Origin: Macrobrachium rosenbergii
Lineage: Eukaryota > Arthropoda > Malacostraca > Decapoda > Palaemonidae
Reading direction: 5' to 3'
Assembly: GCF_040412425.1 (NCBI RefSeq)
Contig: NC_089792.1
Location: 18,242,090-18,306,089 of the forward strand
DNA length: 64,000 nucleotides
Below, piece by piece: positions 22,475 through 37,000 of the stretch. The stretch's first letter is position 1. Each line of letters begins with the position of its first letter. The notes under the pieces were generated by a model, which saw nothing but the letters and a program-made list of their open reading frames with translations, ran no database searches and was not told where the DNA came from. The translations under genes were made by a program, and so were the position numbers.

Positions 22475-23170
22475 TTCACATTTTTCGGGAATGGCAACGT
22501 CGCTGGGACAATTATTCAGTCATGGTGGATCTGCCCATGTTACCAAGAGAGAAACAATTAATCCATATGAGCTTGTCTATTGCCTTGGGGACATAAAGGA
22601 TCCTTGAGGGCACCCCAGACATACCACTAGACACTGGATTAAGTGTCAACGAAGTCTTGGATGCCCTTCAAGAACACCTGCAAACGGTTAGAGGGAGAGT
22701 CTGAAAAGACTTATTTACATAAGACTTTGGAACACTGCAGAGGAAGTGGACGCCTGTCCCACTAGATCTTGTTTGTGAGCAAACCCAGATGAAGATGATC
22801 ATCCTCATAGGAGCTAGGGATGAAGAACTGACTGAGAAACTCATAGTTCTCAACATCAACGCCTCTCTACAGGATATTATCAACATGTCGCACCTATGAT
22901 GCCAATGGGAAGGCCATTTCTGCATTCATGCTTCGCCCTCTAAAACTACAGGAAGCAGAAGAAACACAGAAAGGGTGCCACCCATACCACACCATCAGTG
23001 TGTTTCATGCCAGTTGTGCAACCACATGCATGGATCCACAGAGAAGTGTCCAGCAGCAGGCAGCACCTGCGCCCACAAGGGGCACTGGGCCAAGGGACAG
23101 AGGTGCCCTGCCAGACAGGTCCAGTGCCGCCACTGCAACCAACAGGGACATTACGACAAGTGCTGCTGTT
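22475..23170 (+). pseudogene. Ty3/gypsy gag with zinc knuckles
   Basis: The gag core is spread over frames broken at 22594-22596 and near 22702. Its C-terminal nucleocapsid region has three Cys/His clusters: CQLCNHMHGSTEKC, CAHKGHWAKGQRC and CRHCNQQGHYDKCC. The last fits CX2CX4HX4C if the final Cys is used. Such knuckles bind retroelement RNA. Confidence 0.75.
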
Positions 23171-23429
23171 AGAAGACAAAGGAAGCCAAACAGGGTGCCA
23201 CTTCCAGTACTAAGCCTACACCACCCTCTCCATGCAAGAACCCCTGCTGTCATATGGCAACTGCAAAGAGTTTGGCCATTATTCCGCCAGGGTTTCCCAG
23301 ACCTATTCTGGATGTTACCCATGTAATTTCTGTTCAGAGTTGCCTCTTCATACTGTGTTGCCTGCTGAAGCCAGAGATTTTTTTTCGAAGAAAAAAAAAA
23401 GAAAGTTCAATCTCCAAGGAAGAACTGAA

Positions 23430-24330
23430 GAAAGCCCCCTCAAGCTGATGGAAGGACCCCCAATGCAAATTCATCTTAAGGAAGAAGCTGTACCTTTCGC
23501 CATCAATGCACCTTGCCAGATACCATATGCCTTCTGGGAACAAGTCAAGGCAGGGCTCGAGTTCATGGTAGATCTGGGTATCACTAAGCCTGCTGGTGAT
23601 GAACCCTCAGAACGGTGTCACCCACTTGTTGTAGTACTAAAGGATAAAGGCGTTTGAATCACTGTTGACTTCACGAGCCTCAACAGCCAAGTAAAACGCC
23701 CAGCCCACCCATCGCCCTCATCGCTGTCTAGCATCTGCAGCATTGATCCGAAGGCCAAGTTCTTCACCACTGCTGAATACCCTGCACGCATACTGGCAAA
23801 TGCAACTTGCAGAGGATGATCAAAAGTTAATCACATTCATCACACCCTATGGCCAATTCCAGTACTGCAGAGGTCCAATGGGATTTGCAGCCAAAGGAGA
23901 TGCCTACTGCTTCAAGTAGACAAGGCTCTGCAAGGTGTCAAGAATTGCATCAAGGTAGTCAATGACATCCTGGTGTTAGAGGATTTTCCCAGCCATTTAC
24001 ACCAAATCATGAGATGTTGACAAGGTGCCGCAAGTTTAGCATCACACTTAACAAGGACAAGTCTGTGGTTGCTGCCTTCAGCCCTACCTTCTGCAGATTT
24101 CCGACTTCCAAAGACAGCATTTCAGCAGACCCGACAAAGTAGCTGCAATCAAAGACTTCCCTACACTGATGAACTTGATGGGTCTTTGTTCATTCATGCA
24201 GTTAGTGAACCAATTGGCTGAATTCATGCCTGAAATAGCTAATGCAGCTCAGCTTCTCAGACCCTTTATGAGCCCCAAGCGTGCATTTGTATGGACTGTG
24301 AATCAGGATGGAGCATTTAGAGGAATCCCT
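23430..24330 (+). pseudogene. Ty3/gypsy reverse transcriptase (inactive)
   Basis: Recognisable blocks are PCQIPYAFWEQVKAGLEFMV, GITKPAGDEPSERCHPLVVV, then after a TGA at 23656-23658 ITVDFTSLNSQVKRPAHPSP, FFTTAEYP and QGVKNCIKVVNDILVLE. The catalytic YVDD box reads VVND at 23955-23966, losing the Tyr and first Asp. After further frameshifts come SADPTK..AIKDFPTL and the connection segment. It is a clear fossil. Confidence 0.85.
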
Positions 24331-24637
24331 ATGCTGCCTTTTCCTATTCTTGTCAATCTCTTGCCTCTTTTTATATACTTCAAATAATTATCTGCAACAT
24401 TATCAGGCCAATCAGTACACTGACTGCAACAGTTGTTGAAAGAACAATCCTTGCACCTGCATTTATGCACAGCTTATGAGTCGATTGGGTGTTATACTCT
24501 CTCACCTTACACATCCCATGTTTAATCGTTATCTTCTTGAGTATCCATCATACATAACAGACAAAACCAAATTAACACAAACCAAATCCAAATTGACAAT
24601 GAAAATGTCAACAGGAATATGTCCCCACAGGCTGATG

Positions 24638-24775
24638 AAAGAGAAAAACTGAGTGGGAAAACAATAGATGTTTGAACCAGCAGCTCACATGAAAGGGATG
24701 GGTCATAGATGGTTCAAACCGAACAACCTTATTAATTTTTAGTTTTCACACTATTTCTCTCACCTGATGTGGGCA
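24638..24775 (-). repeat. Right arm of 4.1-kb inverted-arm structure
   Basis: Inverted counterpart of 20641-20785, in the putative 3' UTR intron of DMAP1 about 180 bp beyond the stop codon. The arms may be termini of an element that hosts the gypsy relic, or two independent copies of a dispersed repeat in opposite orientation. Confidence 0.7.
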
Positions 24776-24958
24776 TGGATAATACAGCTACCTAAATAGA
24801 GGTAAGATAATGAAAAACTTCACTGGAACTAAAATCACAACCATCAAGGGTAACTTTATATGCCAATGTATGCCACAAACAATTTGTATTCAATTGCTAT
24901 TTAAAATGTTAATAAAATGTACTATACCTCCAAACACAGACATACTTCTGCGAATAAA

Positions 24959-25021
24959 TTAAGTCCTTGCTTTGATCTTCTTTAGTACATTGCTTTGTTC
25001 AAGGGCTGCTTTTCTTTTCCT
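24959..25021 (-). CDS. DMAP1: DMAP1 coding exon 9 with stop
   Basis: 63 nt from acceptor cttacag to TAA at 24961-24959. Encodes the basic tail RKRKAALEQSNVLKKIKART, a likely nuclear-localisation segment like the Lys/Arg-rich end of the human protein. Confidence 0.92.
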   Translation of the reverse strand, partial: RKRKAALEQSNVLKKIKART

Positions 25022-28000
25022 CTGTAAGAAAACATAAAGAGAGAACTTATTTAGTAATGATATTCAATATAGTAGTAATGATATTCAATATAGTAGTAAT
25101 GATATTCAATATAGTAGTAATGATATTCAATATAGTAGTAATGATATTCAATATAATCATAAACAACAAAAGTACAAATAATGTGTAAAGACTGCAAGAT
25201 CATTTTGGCACAGTCACAGGCACAATTCCTGGTATCTTTTGCATCTTGCTGCCAGTTCACCCTTTGCAGTCAGTAATGGCAGCAACAGAGGATGCTCATG
25301 GGTAGAATGGGCACACAAGTACCAATAACAATGTTTTTGCAGGAGAAAAACCTATCCAGTACATTCCCAGCCAAAGACTAATTTTAAGTTATTAGTTGAT
25401 CGTGCATCAGTTTTACTGTCACAGAATTACATTGTACAACACTTTAGTGATGAATTATTCTTTAACCTACTTTATATCAATAGCTACTGGTTGTAGCAAA
25501 GGTTGGGCATAAAAGAGAGGTAGCCTTTTTAAACCACATACTTCTGGGGCAACACTTTGATAAAGAATTTTGATCATTAAGAAAATTACAAACCTCATTA
25601 ATGATACAAAAAATACAAACCTCATTAATGAAGTAGAGAGTGACTAAAGCACAAATATTTAGCCATAAAAAAAATTTAATGTAATTAGTAGTTTAACCAG
25701 ATCACAAAGGTAATTTATTAGCTCTCACAGGGTTGCCCCCAAGGATTTGTGTTAATTAAAAAGTTTAGATTTTACTTACTGATTTCTAAAGATATTATAA
25801 CTGGGTTGGTTGGAAACAATGGAAATTTTGACAAAATTGATTCTACTGATTGGGGACACATTAATGACACACTTCTCATTTTTCAAAGTGTAGGCACAAG
25901 TACCCCAGAAAACTCCAGTCATACCTCGGTTAACTGACATTTTGTTCAAAGAAAACTCTGTATGGGAAAAATTTGTAAAGTCTATGGACAGATCGGTTAA
26001 AGAACAGGATTCTGGTACAGATTAGGTCCATTAACTGAGGTATGGCTACACGCTTACAAGGAAGGAACAGAATGATTAAGGAGACACAGATGGGCCTATG
26101 CTCCCTTCGAAGGGCAATGCTGTTTGGCCTGCAGCCACCACAGGGTCAATGGAGTAAAAATCCACAAGTTTATGAATATGTCTCCCAAATAAAACTCAAA
26201 AGTAAAGACTAATGATGCTGAAATAACCCAAATCTCATGACCCTAAATTAGCCTCATATGCCTGGGCCTCTGGAGTGTTCTTATATGCACCCAAAGTTGC
26301 CTTTCTTAACCAAAAAGAAATGCTGTTCTTGCCGACTTCAACCTTTGATGCACCTAACACAATAAATGCATAATAATTGCTCATTATATTTGCTTCAGTA
26401 AAGTCAAATAAAGATGAAGCCAATATGAAATTAAAACATTGCTTTTATTTAAATTATTTAGTTTATAATGCAGGAACAACAAACTGTGAAGAGTCTGGCA
26501 TAGGACATAAGAGAAACCTGCCAAACCAGCATGAGAACTGACAGGGACAGATGCAAAGGCAGTCTGTAACCTTTTTGTTACCTCTTGCAATATCAACTGA
26601 GTTGAAAAATGCCTTTCTTAAAAGTGTGAGGAGGCTCTGTTCATAATATGAGGGCTATGGATAACAATGGCATCCCTGCTAAATTGAGGCTTGCATTTTG
26701 CAAGTTCTCTTGGAAGAGCTGTGTGAGTGGGAAGTAGCATCAACTTCAGCAAGTAAACTTGCACCAGGAGAAAGCAGCAAGTCATAGTCAATACTGAGAA
26801 TGAAGTCACTAGAAGGTGGAGTGGTGCCCAAGTCAACCATGAAGACTGGGCAAAGTTCATACCACAGTTCAAGCTTAAGGATTAGTTCTCTCTCGCTTAT
26901 AAACTAAATCACCTATATGAAAATATGTTTACTTTTTTATGCTGACTTCATCTTTATGACTTCACTGAAGTAAATATGAGCAAATATAATGTATTTGTTA
27001 TTTACAAACCAAAATTGACTGATTGAAAAATTTTAAAAGGAAAAACTGATATATGAAACCCAGCTTTAACAAATAATTCTATAAAAATTTGGTATTGCAC
27101 AGCATGTTTTCCCGAGATTTCAAGTATTGAGGCTACAACATACTAAAAATAGGGAAAAAATATTTAGGTACTAGGTAAAAAGTATGCTAACAATCACTTC
27201 TACAAACTGTAAAACATCAGTATCCGTCTAAAGAAAATATCAGAGCATAAGCACAGACATTTATAAAATAACTAATCACATGGTAGGGGTGAGTAGAGGT
27301 TTCACTCCATCTCTCTTTCTCATAAACTATGTTTCTTTTATTGCTTTTGAAGAAAAATCTAATCCATTACTGCAGTATTTGTACTGTACATCTCCTCTAT
27401 CATTTGGAGATGACCAAAGAAATTAGCATTTTGTTTTATAATTATATTACATGCTAGTAGACCATAGGCTACCTTAATACAAAATTCTGCATAGATTAGA
27501 TTTTTTCAAGATTCTGGTAACAGCAATTAACCTCCCATCCTCTCTCGGCAGAATCTTGAGGGTTTAATGTCATTTAAATAGTGTTAAGTGTTGTAATTAA
27601 AACCTGCTTTGCAGTGCTTAATAACTGGAAAAACAGCAATAGTACTGTACAGTTATCATAAGGGTTGTACTTACATTTGGGGTAGCTGGAGTGGCAACTG
27701 CATCAATCATTTCAGATATAGCTCGAGGTCTACTTGGAGACTCATTCTCTGTGTTGATGGTTAAAGATTCTGGGATTTCTAGCACCTGTAAATGCAAAAT
27801 TTGTGATGATAAAATACAACTGGGGGAGAACTTAAAAATTGAACATTTCTGACCGTACAGTACTTATTAAGCAATTATAAAGTCAATTAATGAAACCACT
27901 GAGTTATATCTCAAGAATTTCATATGGCTGGCCAGAAGGATTTACTCTTAAATGAGAAGTGAAAGTAGGACCAAGGTAATGTTAAAAAGTTGGACAGCTC

Positions 28001-31000
28001 TGCAGAAAGAGACCAAAGTGAGCAGATAAAGAGTACATGCAGAAGCAATGATGATTGGTGATAAAGTTTTTGCCATGAATCTTCAGTATCATCTACACTT
28101 GAATTGTGCAATTACACGTTATAACTGCATTAATTTTCAAATATACTGTATTCATAGAACTGAATTAAGATGGCTTACAAGAATTTTAAAACTTGACTCT
28201 TATAAAGGTTAACATTGTATTTCTGCCTTAAAAAACATATTCAAGCTTTACCTTTATTGATATTATTAAGTCTTTAACCAGAACACCAAGTTACAAATCT
28301 TAACATTCACAAGGTTGTATTTCTGTTCAAGAACATATTCAAGCTTTACCTTTATTGATATTATTAAGTAATTTAACCATAACACCCAGTTGCAAATCTT
28401 AACAGACAGGGCTAAGCAGCTTTTACACATACAAAACTTTTTACATAAATTACATAATAATAATTAACACAAACCTTATCTGGCATCAAGTTTTCATACT
28501 GATGCTTCAAAGTCTGAAGCTCAAAGACATAATTCAACAGTATAGTTCTCAAGTCATACATTAAGACTAAGTCTGATCGTAGATCGTTGAAATGTTGACA
28601 AACTTCTTCCACAGCCATAGGATTTGTTTCTGCCAAAGGGAACGTAAGACTCAGATCCAAGTTCAACATATATTAAAATAAACAGTGCATCTTAACCATG
28701 CAGGATTTTAAAGATATAACATGAAAAGTAAGAGAAAGTTGGAACATTTCTGTGAATGAACTTTTGGAGAGGTGATTTTGATATCATAAGAAATTTATAG
28801 TCATATTGCAATAAACACATGAAATTATTAGTATTTTCTCATAGACTTTCAAATAATGACTTATTTTACTGGTACTGTACTTATACTGTGTATACCAACA
28901 TATAAGGTGACTCTGTGTATAAGACGATCCCCATTTTTCATGTAAAAATGTAGGTTTAAAAGTATGTTTGCCATATAAGATGACCCCCAATTTATTAAAT
29001 TAAATAGCACTATCAGCTTATGTAAGTTAGTTGGCACATAAATACTGGAATTATCAAACCAAAAATATGTAAAATCAGTATCTTCAAGATTTAAAAATTT
29101 TGGCAAAGCTCACCATTACAAAAAAATACTTTTGTATTTCCTTAGAAAAAATATTCGGTAAACATCACAAATGCTAAACGGCTGTGAGTCACTACTGGTG
29201 GAGTAATACCCTTTTGGAAGTAGATCCGCATGAATGTATTACTTTAAAATTGGAAAGAACCCTGATGTTAAGGATAACTGGGGAACTATCAATATCACAA
29301 AACCCTTTAGTTTGATTATAAAATACTACTAAGGAAATATTGGCCTTTAGTAAACAAGGCTAGTAAGTCAAGCATGACTGTGAACTATGAACACGGCTAT
29401 GTTTCGTAAACAAGAAAGGTATACTACCGCTGACTTACCTTTTCAGTAACTTCAAATTATCTATTAATGTTAAAAGGGCATTGTATAATGAGTATCAATA
29501 ACAAAATTGTCTAATACTATTGCCTTACAACAATAGTGCTATGGATACAGCTGGTAACAAAGTGAGAGCTCACTCATCCTAACATCTAATTATGGTAACT
29601 TACAGTATTGATAATTGTGTAGCTAGTGATTCACTTGAGTTACCTACAGTTTTTAGTGTTATTACAGTTGTTTTGTTTACACTGTAGATAGCTGTGATGG
29701 TAGTTAACTATTAACGCAACTATCGACACTTCAGGGGTTAGCCTATCATTAAAAATCTCGGCAGGATTTAAGGTTTGCTTTTTATACTTGGCATATAAGA
29801 TGACCCCCATTTTGGGGAGATTTTTAAAGGTTGAAAGTCACCTTATGCAATGGCATATCTGGTAGTTATACTGTAAAATAAGCATGCATCATCACACCCT
29901 GAATAATGTATAACACCTGTAATTAAAAACTTACCAAGATTTAGTTCGGCAAGAAGCTGTTCAATAGCTTTGACTTTCTTCTGACCAACACTAGCTGGCA
30001 ACTTCATTCTCTGGGATCGTAAGCTTACACCTGTTGTTTTAAGGTCAGGGAATTTGATGCCTGTGCAGCTCTCCATATTTGGTGGCTAGAATTTTAAAAC
30101 AAAAAAACAAAACTTTAGTAAGATAAATTGCTCTGCAATAATCCCATTACATTTTCTTTACTAACTACAAAAATGACAGGTACTGATAATCCACATACCA
30201 TAGAGTCTGTCTTTGCAATTTTTGCCTGAGGGATTTTCTTCTTGGATGCTTTGGTGGTCTTACGAGCATCTGCATCTGCACTTATCAATTTCTGAAGATC
30301 TTGTGTCTTCTTTTCTCTCTCCTTCTTACGTGCCTCAATTTTCCGCAATTCGCTTATTAAATGCTGTTCTTCCTCAATCTGTAAAACATTCCAAGTGGTC
30401 AATGTACTTCTACATGAAACAGGCTGTCTTCCTAAGTAATCCGAACAAAATATAAATTTAAAAATTTTTTCACAATTGTCATGAACACATACACATTTCA
30501 CTAAAAGAAGCAGAGCAAAGGAATAGTTGGGATACTTTATGTAAAAATTATACATTTTTAACATAATTAATTTTCTCATAAATTTTACTTGAAATTTAGC
30601 ATATTCTGTGGTCAGCTGGTAGTACTGCACACGTGAGGATGGCTCCCAGGGGCTAAAGATACGAGAAATCAGAAAGGTTGGGAAGAAGGAACTCACATTA
30701 CAAGTGATGGGTTGGTATGAAGACATTACTTTAGAAAAATTACGACTGTTTCACAACAAAACCATTAAAGTCTTGAGATTCTGACTAATTGCTCAAGCAG
30801 GACAAATGAGGTGGCTCTCAATGTACTGCTATGGTATAAGAGTGACACAAACGCAAAAAGAAAATTGGTTTGGTTCCAGCTGTAAGATACTGCAGCAAGG
30901 TCTGTCAGAACTAACCTATCAATTCACAATCTTTGATATGTAATGTAATCCACACTGTGAGCAGATTACCAAATCATCTCAAAATAGCATTAGTTAAATG

Positions 31001-34000
31001 AAGGACCATATCAAATATACTAAACAATTAAAAAAACTCTCAAGACTTTAAGATTTTAATTAGGGGGTTTAAGGCCTCCCAAACATCCTTCTTTAGGTGT
31101 TGATATATCCACCACAAATCCACTCAAGACCTCATGTTAAACCAATGCAGCTCAAGCCTTGAGCAAGTACTGTCTTATAACCTCCATGGCTGAAGCTGAC
31201 GGTTGCACTGACATGTCTAAACTAAGGGAGTTACCCATCTAATGAAATAATGGTACTGATGGGATACACTCTTCTTACTACACCAATCACAGAACAAATT
31301 CCACTTGGTTGTACAGGTGAAAGCAGGTCTCCAGCATTGGCATGATCTGGAGGTAGTCCCAATTGTCTCTCAGCATTTCCAGGTTCCCTACTGTCATTTT
31401 GTGACATAATGCTAACACTTTCACCCCAAAAATACTGTCTCAGTTCTGATGATTATATGTAGCTCCCTATTCTGTACCATCCACATCTAGCAGAATAGCA
31501 CCCTATCTTTGCATCTACACATAAAAGAAAAGTTGAACTTCTGGGATGTACTGAATCCTTACCTGATGTAATGCTAGTACTGCCATCAAAGGACATATCT
31601 CCTTACACTGCCTAAAGTTGTCATATGGGAAGCAGTAGAGATATAAGCAGCAGTGGAGGATGATCAGGCCTTAGAAGTCAAGCAGTGCATGTGACTCAAA
31701 GGCATGTCACTGTCTGACAACAATAAAGCTGTCCTGGACACATGAAGCAGAAGAGTCATGGCCAAACACCACAGGAGTTGTTTCGCATATGAGCTGAGGT
31801 GAAGGCAGATTTCCTGCAGGTACATGACTTGTAGATAGTACCACTTGCTCTGCTAAAGAGCACTGCCTCTGAGATTCTGCTGGATAGCCATCAGAAAGAG
31901 GTTGTTATTATACATTGGTTATCACTAAACAATAAAAAAAATAGTGACTGTCCGATTTCACTGGTAAAAATGATTCACTCATGCAAGACTGAACTGAAGT
32001 CAAGATTCATTGCAAGATAAATAATGGCCATTTGCTCTCACATGCTTAGGCCATGTGCAACTTCCAAGTGATGTTGATTCAACAAACTGGAGAATGTTGA
32101 TGCCTCCTTGGTAGTGTAAACAATGGTACTAAAGGTGTGAAATAATGAAGACCAGGTTAGGTAGATTGAGAGTGTTTCAAAAGACAGGTCTTCTAAGAGT
32201 TCACAAAAGGTTTGTTCTATTTATCTATGAAGAGTGGTAACAGCAAACTCTTCCAGCACTTTTCTTTTAGTGTCTCAAAGATGAAAGCAGACAGAACAGT
32301 TACTAAACAATTAAAAATTTCTTAGCTCAAGATTAATCCTGCAAACATCATACAGTTCAGGTAAAATTTTTTTTTTTAAGAGTAAGTCTATCAAGACAAG
32401 AGGATCACTATTGAATAACAAGAACTAAAACCCAACTTTACTGTGGGTCTACTGTCCAACTGCACAAGATTGTTATTAGCACAGACCTTCAGTTGGTGAG
32501 AATAAGTGCTTTGAGACTTAGCAGTGATAACAATGTTACATCTACAAATTTTAAGTCAATGTCTGATTTCTTTTGGGAGATTTTTCCATCAGAAACCTTT
32601 GCATTATATGGTTATAGAAACAAGAAAAATGCTTAGTTTCTTGACAAGACTGAACTGAAGTCAGATTCATTGCATAAATAATGATTTGAAACTTATGGGA
32701 ATTATTCACAAACCTTCTATGTAAACAATTACTGGTCCATAGATGATTATATGAAGACATAAATTTTTCAAGTTGTCATGAAGCAAGATCTGTTTTGATA
32801 CAAATTATGCCTTTGGTATTTTTTTTAGTAAGTCTGCAAGAGAAAATGATCACTAATGAAAACTAAAACCCCTTCCTGAAGCTACTAAGGATGCACTCAA
32901 AAATACTCTCCTTCAAGGAATCTATGTTTATATGAATCTTTGATGAAAATTACGTAACTATATAATATCCAATATAAAAACGGAAAATGGAAACCAAAAA
33001 ACTTTTCAAAATCTAAGATTTTTGGTGAGTATGATGCAAGATGTTTGTGGCAAAGGCCAGCTTGTATTCACAGATAATTATTATGCCTCACCAAAAATTT
33101 GTTTAAACTTTTGAAAGAATATAAGACTGATGCTATTGGCACATTTATCAATTAAACTAAAAGGTGAGAAAATTGCAAGGAAAACAGATATGCATTTAAA
33201 CTATTGATCTTACTCCACTTGACTATACAGACAAATGTATTCATGCTTTTCATTGTGCATTCAAACACAGAAACAACATTCAGTATACCTAAGGCAGGTC
33301 TAGTTCAGGTGAATATTCCAATGTGCATCAAAGATTATAATCTAAACATGGGCTTGTTAAGAAAACTCATAAAGTTTTACATCATACTGTGAGTAGAAAA
33401 AAAGACTGAGGTGATCAAAAACCTAGCTGTTCACTGGACTCAGTTTTGAGCATTGGATGCTCTTGGATTGTATAACTGTATGAAGAAAAAGAAAGGGACT
33501 TATTTATATTTCTGTCTGACACTATAGAAGAATTTACTACTAAAGTACCAGAAGTGATGAAAAAGTAATTCTCCCAAGACTTTGGAAAGGCATTTTATTC
33601 AACCTAAACTTTCAGAAAAAGCTAAAAAAAAAAAAAAATAAAACATGATGTCAATGTAATCTTGCCCTGAAAAGCCCTGGCCCATGTGTGATTCCATGCT
33701 TTGAGAGGTGCTACACATAAATGAATTATTAATACATAAAGGGTACACAAATATATCAGTTTTTAATGTTTACCTAAATATCATTTGTATATTTTTGTAC
33801 TATACTAATAAATACATGCTATCATAACAAATAAGTGTTATGCAATAAAAAAACTCAATTACACAATGTGAGGAACACTAATTAAAAAGTCAATTTGCAC
33901 AATACTGATCTTGTTAACATCATCCACATCCTCCCATTAGCAATAGGGTAAGAACGGTCTCTTAACATATGATAAACTGAAAATATTAAATTTCCCAACT

Positions 34001-37000
34001 CTGGCAACCATGTTAATTTTATCAGAATAAAGTTGTAAATGATAAAAACACCAAATCATCTATGTTGGCTTTCAACTGGGCCTGAGACTGATGGTCACCT
34101 GGCCATTCTCTCTCTCTCTCTTTCTGAGAATGTGCAATTATTTTCTTAAGTTTTTGTTATTTTTACCTTTCAATTAATTTTCACTTCTCCATTATTTATC
34201 TTTCTTTTAAATTACTTTATATTTTAATCACATGTACTTCTAGGTACAGTAATCAAGTGCCCATTCTCTCTCTCTCTGCTTTATAATCACCTATTCTATC
34301 AATTTAATTTCTTTACATGTCTTTATCATTTAATAATCTTTTATTTGCATGATTTTACACTTCTGCTTAATTGTGTGTGCATGCAGGTACAATTATTGCC
34401 AGCTAATGTCTCTGTCTCGGTAAATTTCTAAATATGCTTTTATTTTTTCTGGTCACTACTATTTTTTTATTCTTTTTTTTTTAATACACTTCCCTTTTAT
34501 TGTGTAATTTTTTTTTAAATGATCTGATTTTTTTTTGCTTATGTGCATATATAGGCACTGTTACTTGCTTCCAGTGATACTGAGTGCTCTTGGTTTTAAA
34601 AATAATAATAAAGCCACATTCAATCAATATTTATACTGTTTGAAAAACAAAATTAAAATGTGCCAATGTGACAGACAAAAAATAAGTATATATTACACAA
34701 AAAACAAAATTTAAACTTGCCAAGCTGATGGACAAAAAAATTTCGTGTATTACACAACCCACGATAATTATGCTAACCAGCAAAAGCAAAGAATCAACTA
34801 CTATACTTCGCATAAAAAAAAATGGGCCTCAACAAATGGAAAAAGTCTGAAAAAATCTTCACTGGCATTTCAGTTAAAAAAAAAATAATTATAGTGAACT
34901 GTGGTTCAGCTAAAAAAAAACACCTATTCCTAGCTACTGGAAAACAATGAACTGCTGGTGGTGAAAGAACTAAGGTATAATTACATTTCCAAATTACATT
35001 TCCACCTGGTGAAAGGAAAACACTAATTGAGAAAGTCAAAAGTTGTGAAAATATGCACAAAGCCATCACAAAAGCATAAAGAGAAATCATGAAAATCACC
35101 TAGGAAAATGGTTATAAATGAGTGTAAACAGAATATCTTTTAGTAATTTTCTGAGCAAAAATAAATATGTGTAATATATCTGACAAATGCACACAGGAAT
35201 TAATTCACCACCACCAAAGGTCCTAGGGGGTCCAGAGCCATTCCTGGCCTGGCAGTAGTGTTCTTCTGCATCTTCTGTAGAGCCTCTGTTGAAGCACTAA
35301 CCACTGAGGATTGGCATTTGTAAACTGATGGGATTTGTGTTGTAACAAAAGAATACACAGGTAGAATATAAAGGTAAAGAACCAAAACTTGTAGCAAAAT
35401 ACCACTTCTGGATTATTCTTCATTAACTTGATCTTATATTAATTTAATACATGAACATAAAATTGTACCTGTTTTGGAGTTCTGTCCCAGAGCTTCAGGA
35501 GCTGCTGTTTACGTCTCCTTTCATGATCAGCATCATAGTTAACAATTTTACCTTCAGGACCACTCAAATTTCCTATCTGCAAATCAAAGAAGAAATCTGC
35601 CATTAAGAATGACAGCTAGAATTTTAATTCAGCAGGTGGCAGTTAAAAAAAATCACTAAAAAGATATGGAAGGGGGATCCAATAAAGACCTACTAACAAT
35701 CATACTTTGAGTTTTTCAGGGTTTAATTTAATTTGTACTAGACAATAACTTTGGCTAAATCTCTATAAGATTCAGCAACCACAGGTCTATACTTAGAGGA
35801 TGGTATCAATACAGGGTAACATCTGCATATTTTCAAGGCCAAACCACACATATCTATACAGTACTGTATAATATAAAATGTAAAGGGCCATATTATTACC
35901 CTGTAAAGCACCAGAGATAACCATTCTGTAGTCACTATAGCAGGCATCAACAACTACTCTGTAATCTATCAATTAAAAATTCAATAATAATATTAAGAAA
36001 TGATTCACCAACTCCTACCTAAGTTTGACAAAAATGGCCTCATGATTAACTGGAAATTAAAAGAAAAGCATCACAAGCACCCTGGCCCTTGCAAAAGACA
36101 AGCAAAAGACAAACTGGGAACCAGGGAACAGATGATAATTCAGAGCACTGGAACTCATATGTATAGCCAACAGTCATTTCAAAAACTTTAGATAATATAG
36201 GAGTTATAGAAAATGGGCAGTAATCAGTAGGGCCAGAGTTACCTAAAACCACATTTACCTGGTGAAGTAACATTATCAATATTCAAACAAGTGCAAAAAG
36301 AACCTCTCTTGACTAACTCATGAAAAATAACATACAACTTTGGAGCCAAGTACAGTTGAACCTCTTAAAACCGGCATTCTGTGGTCCAGGAACTCCCGTG
36401 GTTTGGCTTGACTTTGAATCAGCCGCCATTTGTTAGTTGCGCGACCATGAGGTTGGCGCCCCGTATTGTTTACAACTTCCTGACAGCAAAAATTTGCCAT
36501 ATCTCTTTTGTCTTTATGAAAATAATTGTTAGTAATGAAAATAGGTTAAGTCAAATATGTTTTCAATATTAACTTTAACTGAATATAAATATATTTTTTA
36601 AAGATTTCACTTGAGAAGGCCTACCAAGTCAAAACTTTTAATCAAAACAATGAGACATTTGGCAATGCACGAATTCCTTACTCTTAAGAGTGCTTAAAAG
36701 CCTTATTGGTGATATGGTTTTGATAATTTCTTTTATAAAGCTGTATAGTTACCAATTTGATATGCCACCCATGAGATCAGATGAGGCTAGAGGTATAATA
36801 GAGGTAAGGAGCGCAAGCATAAATTTTTATCTATGCTAGAAAATGTTTCTCCCGTTAGTGAATGTTTAGGAGATGAAAGTCATCGATAATATTCAACAGA
36901 TTCTGAGAAAAGTTAAATGTTAAGTGCTGTAGTTGACTTATGGTTAGGCTAACTCAGGAATGTAGGCTAAATGTGTTAAATAAAGTACACTATTTTAAAG

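Larger units (their letters stand above)
21725..24390 (+). mobile_element. Ty3/gypsy LTR retrotransposon relic (gag to RT)
   Basis: Plus-strand order is a Gln/Glu/Arg-rich gag start (22207-22320), a gag core (22475-22900: FREWQRRWDNYSVMVDLPML, then MIILIGARDEELTEKLI), CCHC knuckles (22990-23165), a lost protease region, then RT (23440-24330). Multiple stops and frameshifts occur. The copy stops abruptly after a connection-like motif (LMSPKRAFVWTVN, near 24270-24306), so RNase H, integrase and the right LTR are missing. It lies antisense in the inferred 3' UTR intron of DMAP1. Confidence 0.85.

Noticed and set aside
22946..23322. Overlapping plus and minus frames around the gypsy zinc knuckles
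   Set aside because: Only the CCHC-bearing frame matches a family; the rest are shadows.
25053..25157. CRISPR-like regular repeat
   Set aside because: Contiguous 21-bp units without unique spacers in a eukaryotic intron; a minisatellite.
30115..30726. 203-codon minus-strand frame as a single gene
   Set aside because: It is DMAP1 exon 5 plus read-through of both flanking introns; splice signals and homology limit coding to 30378-30199.
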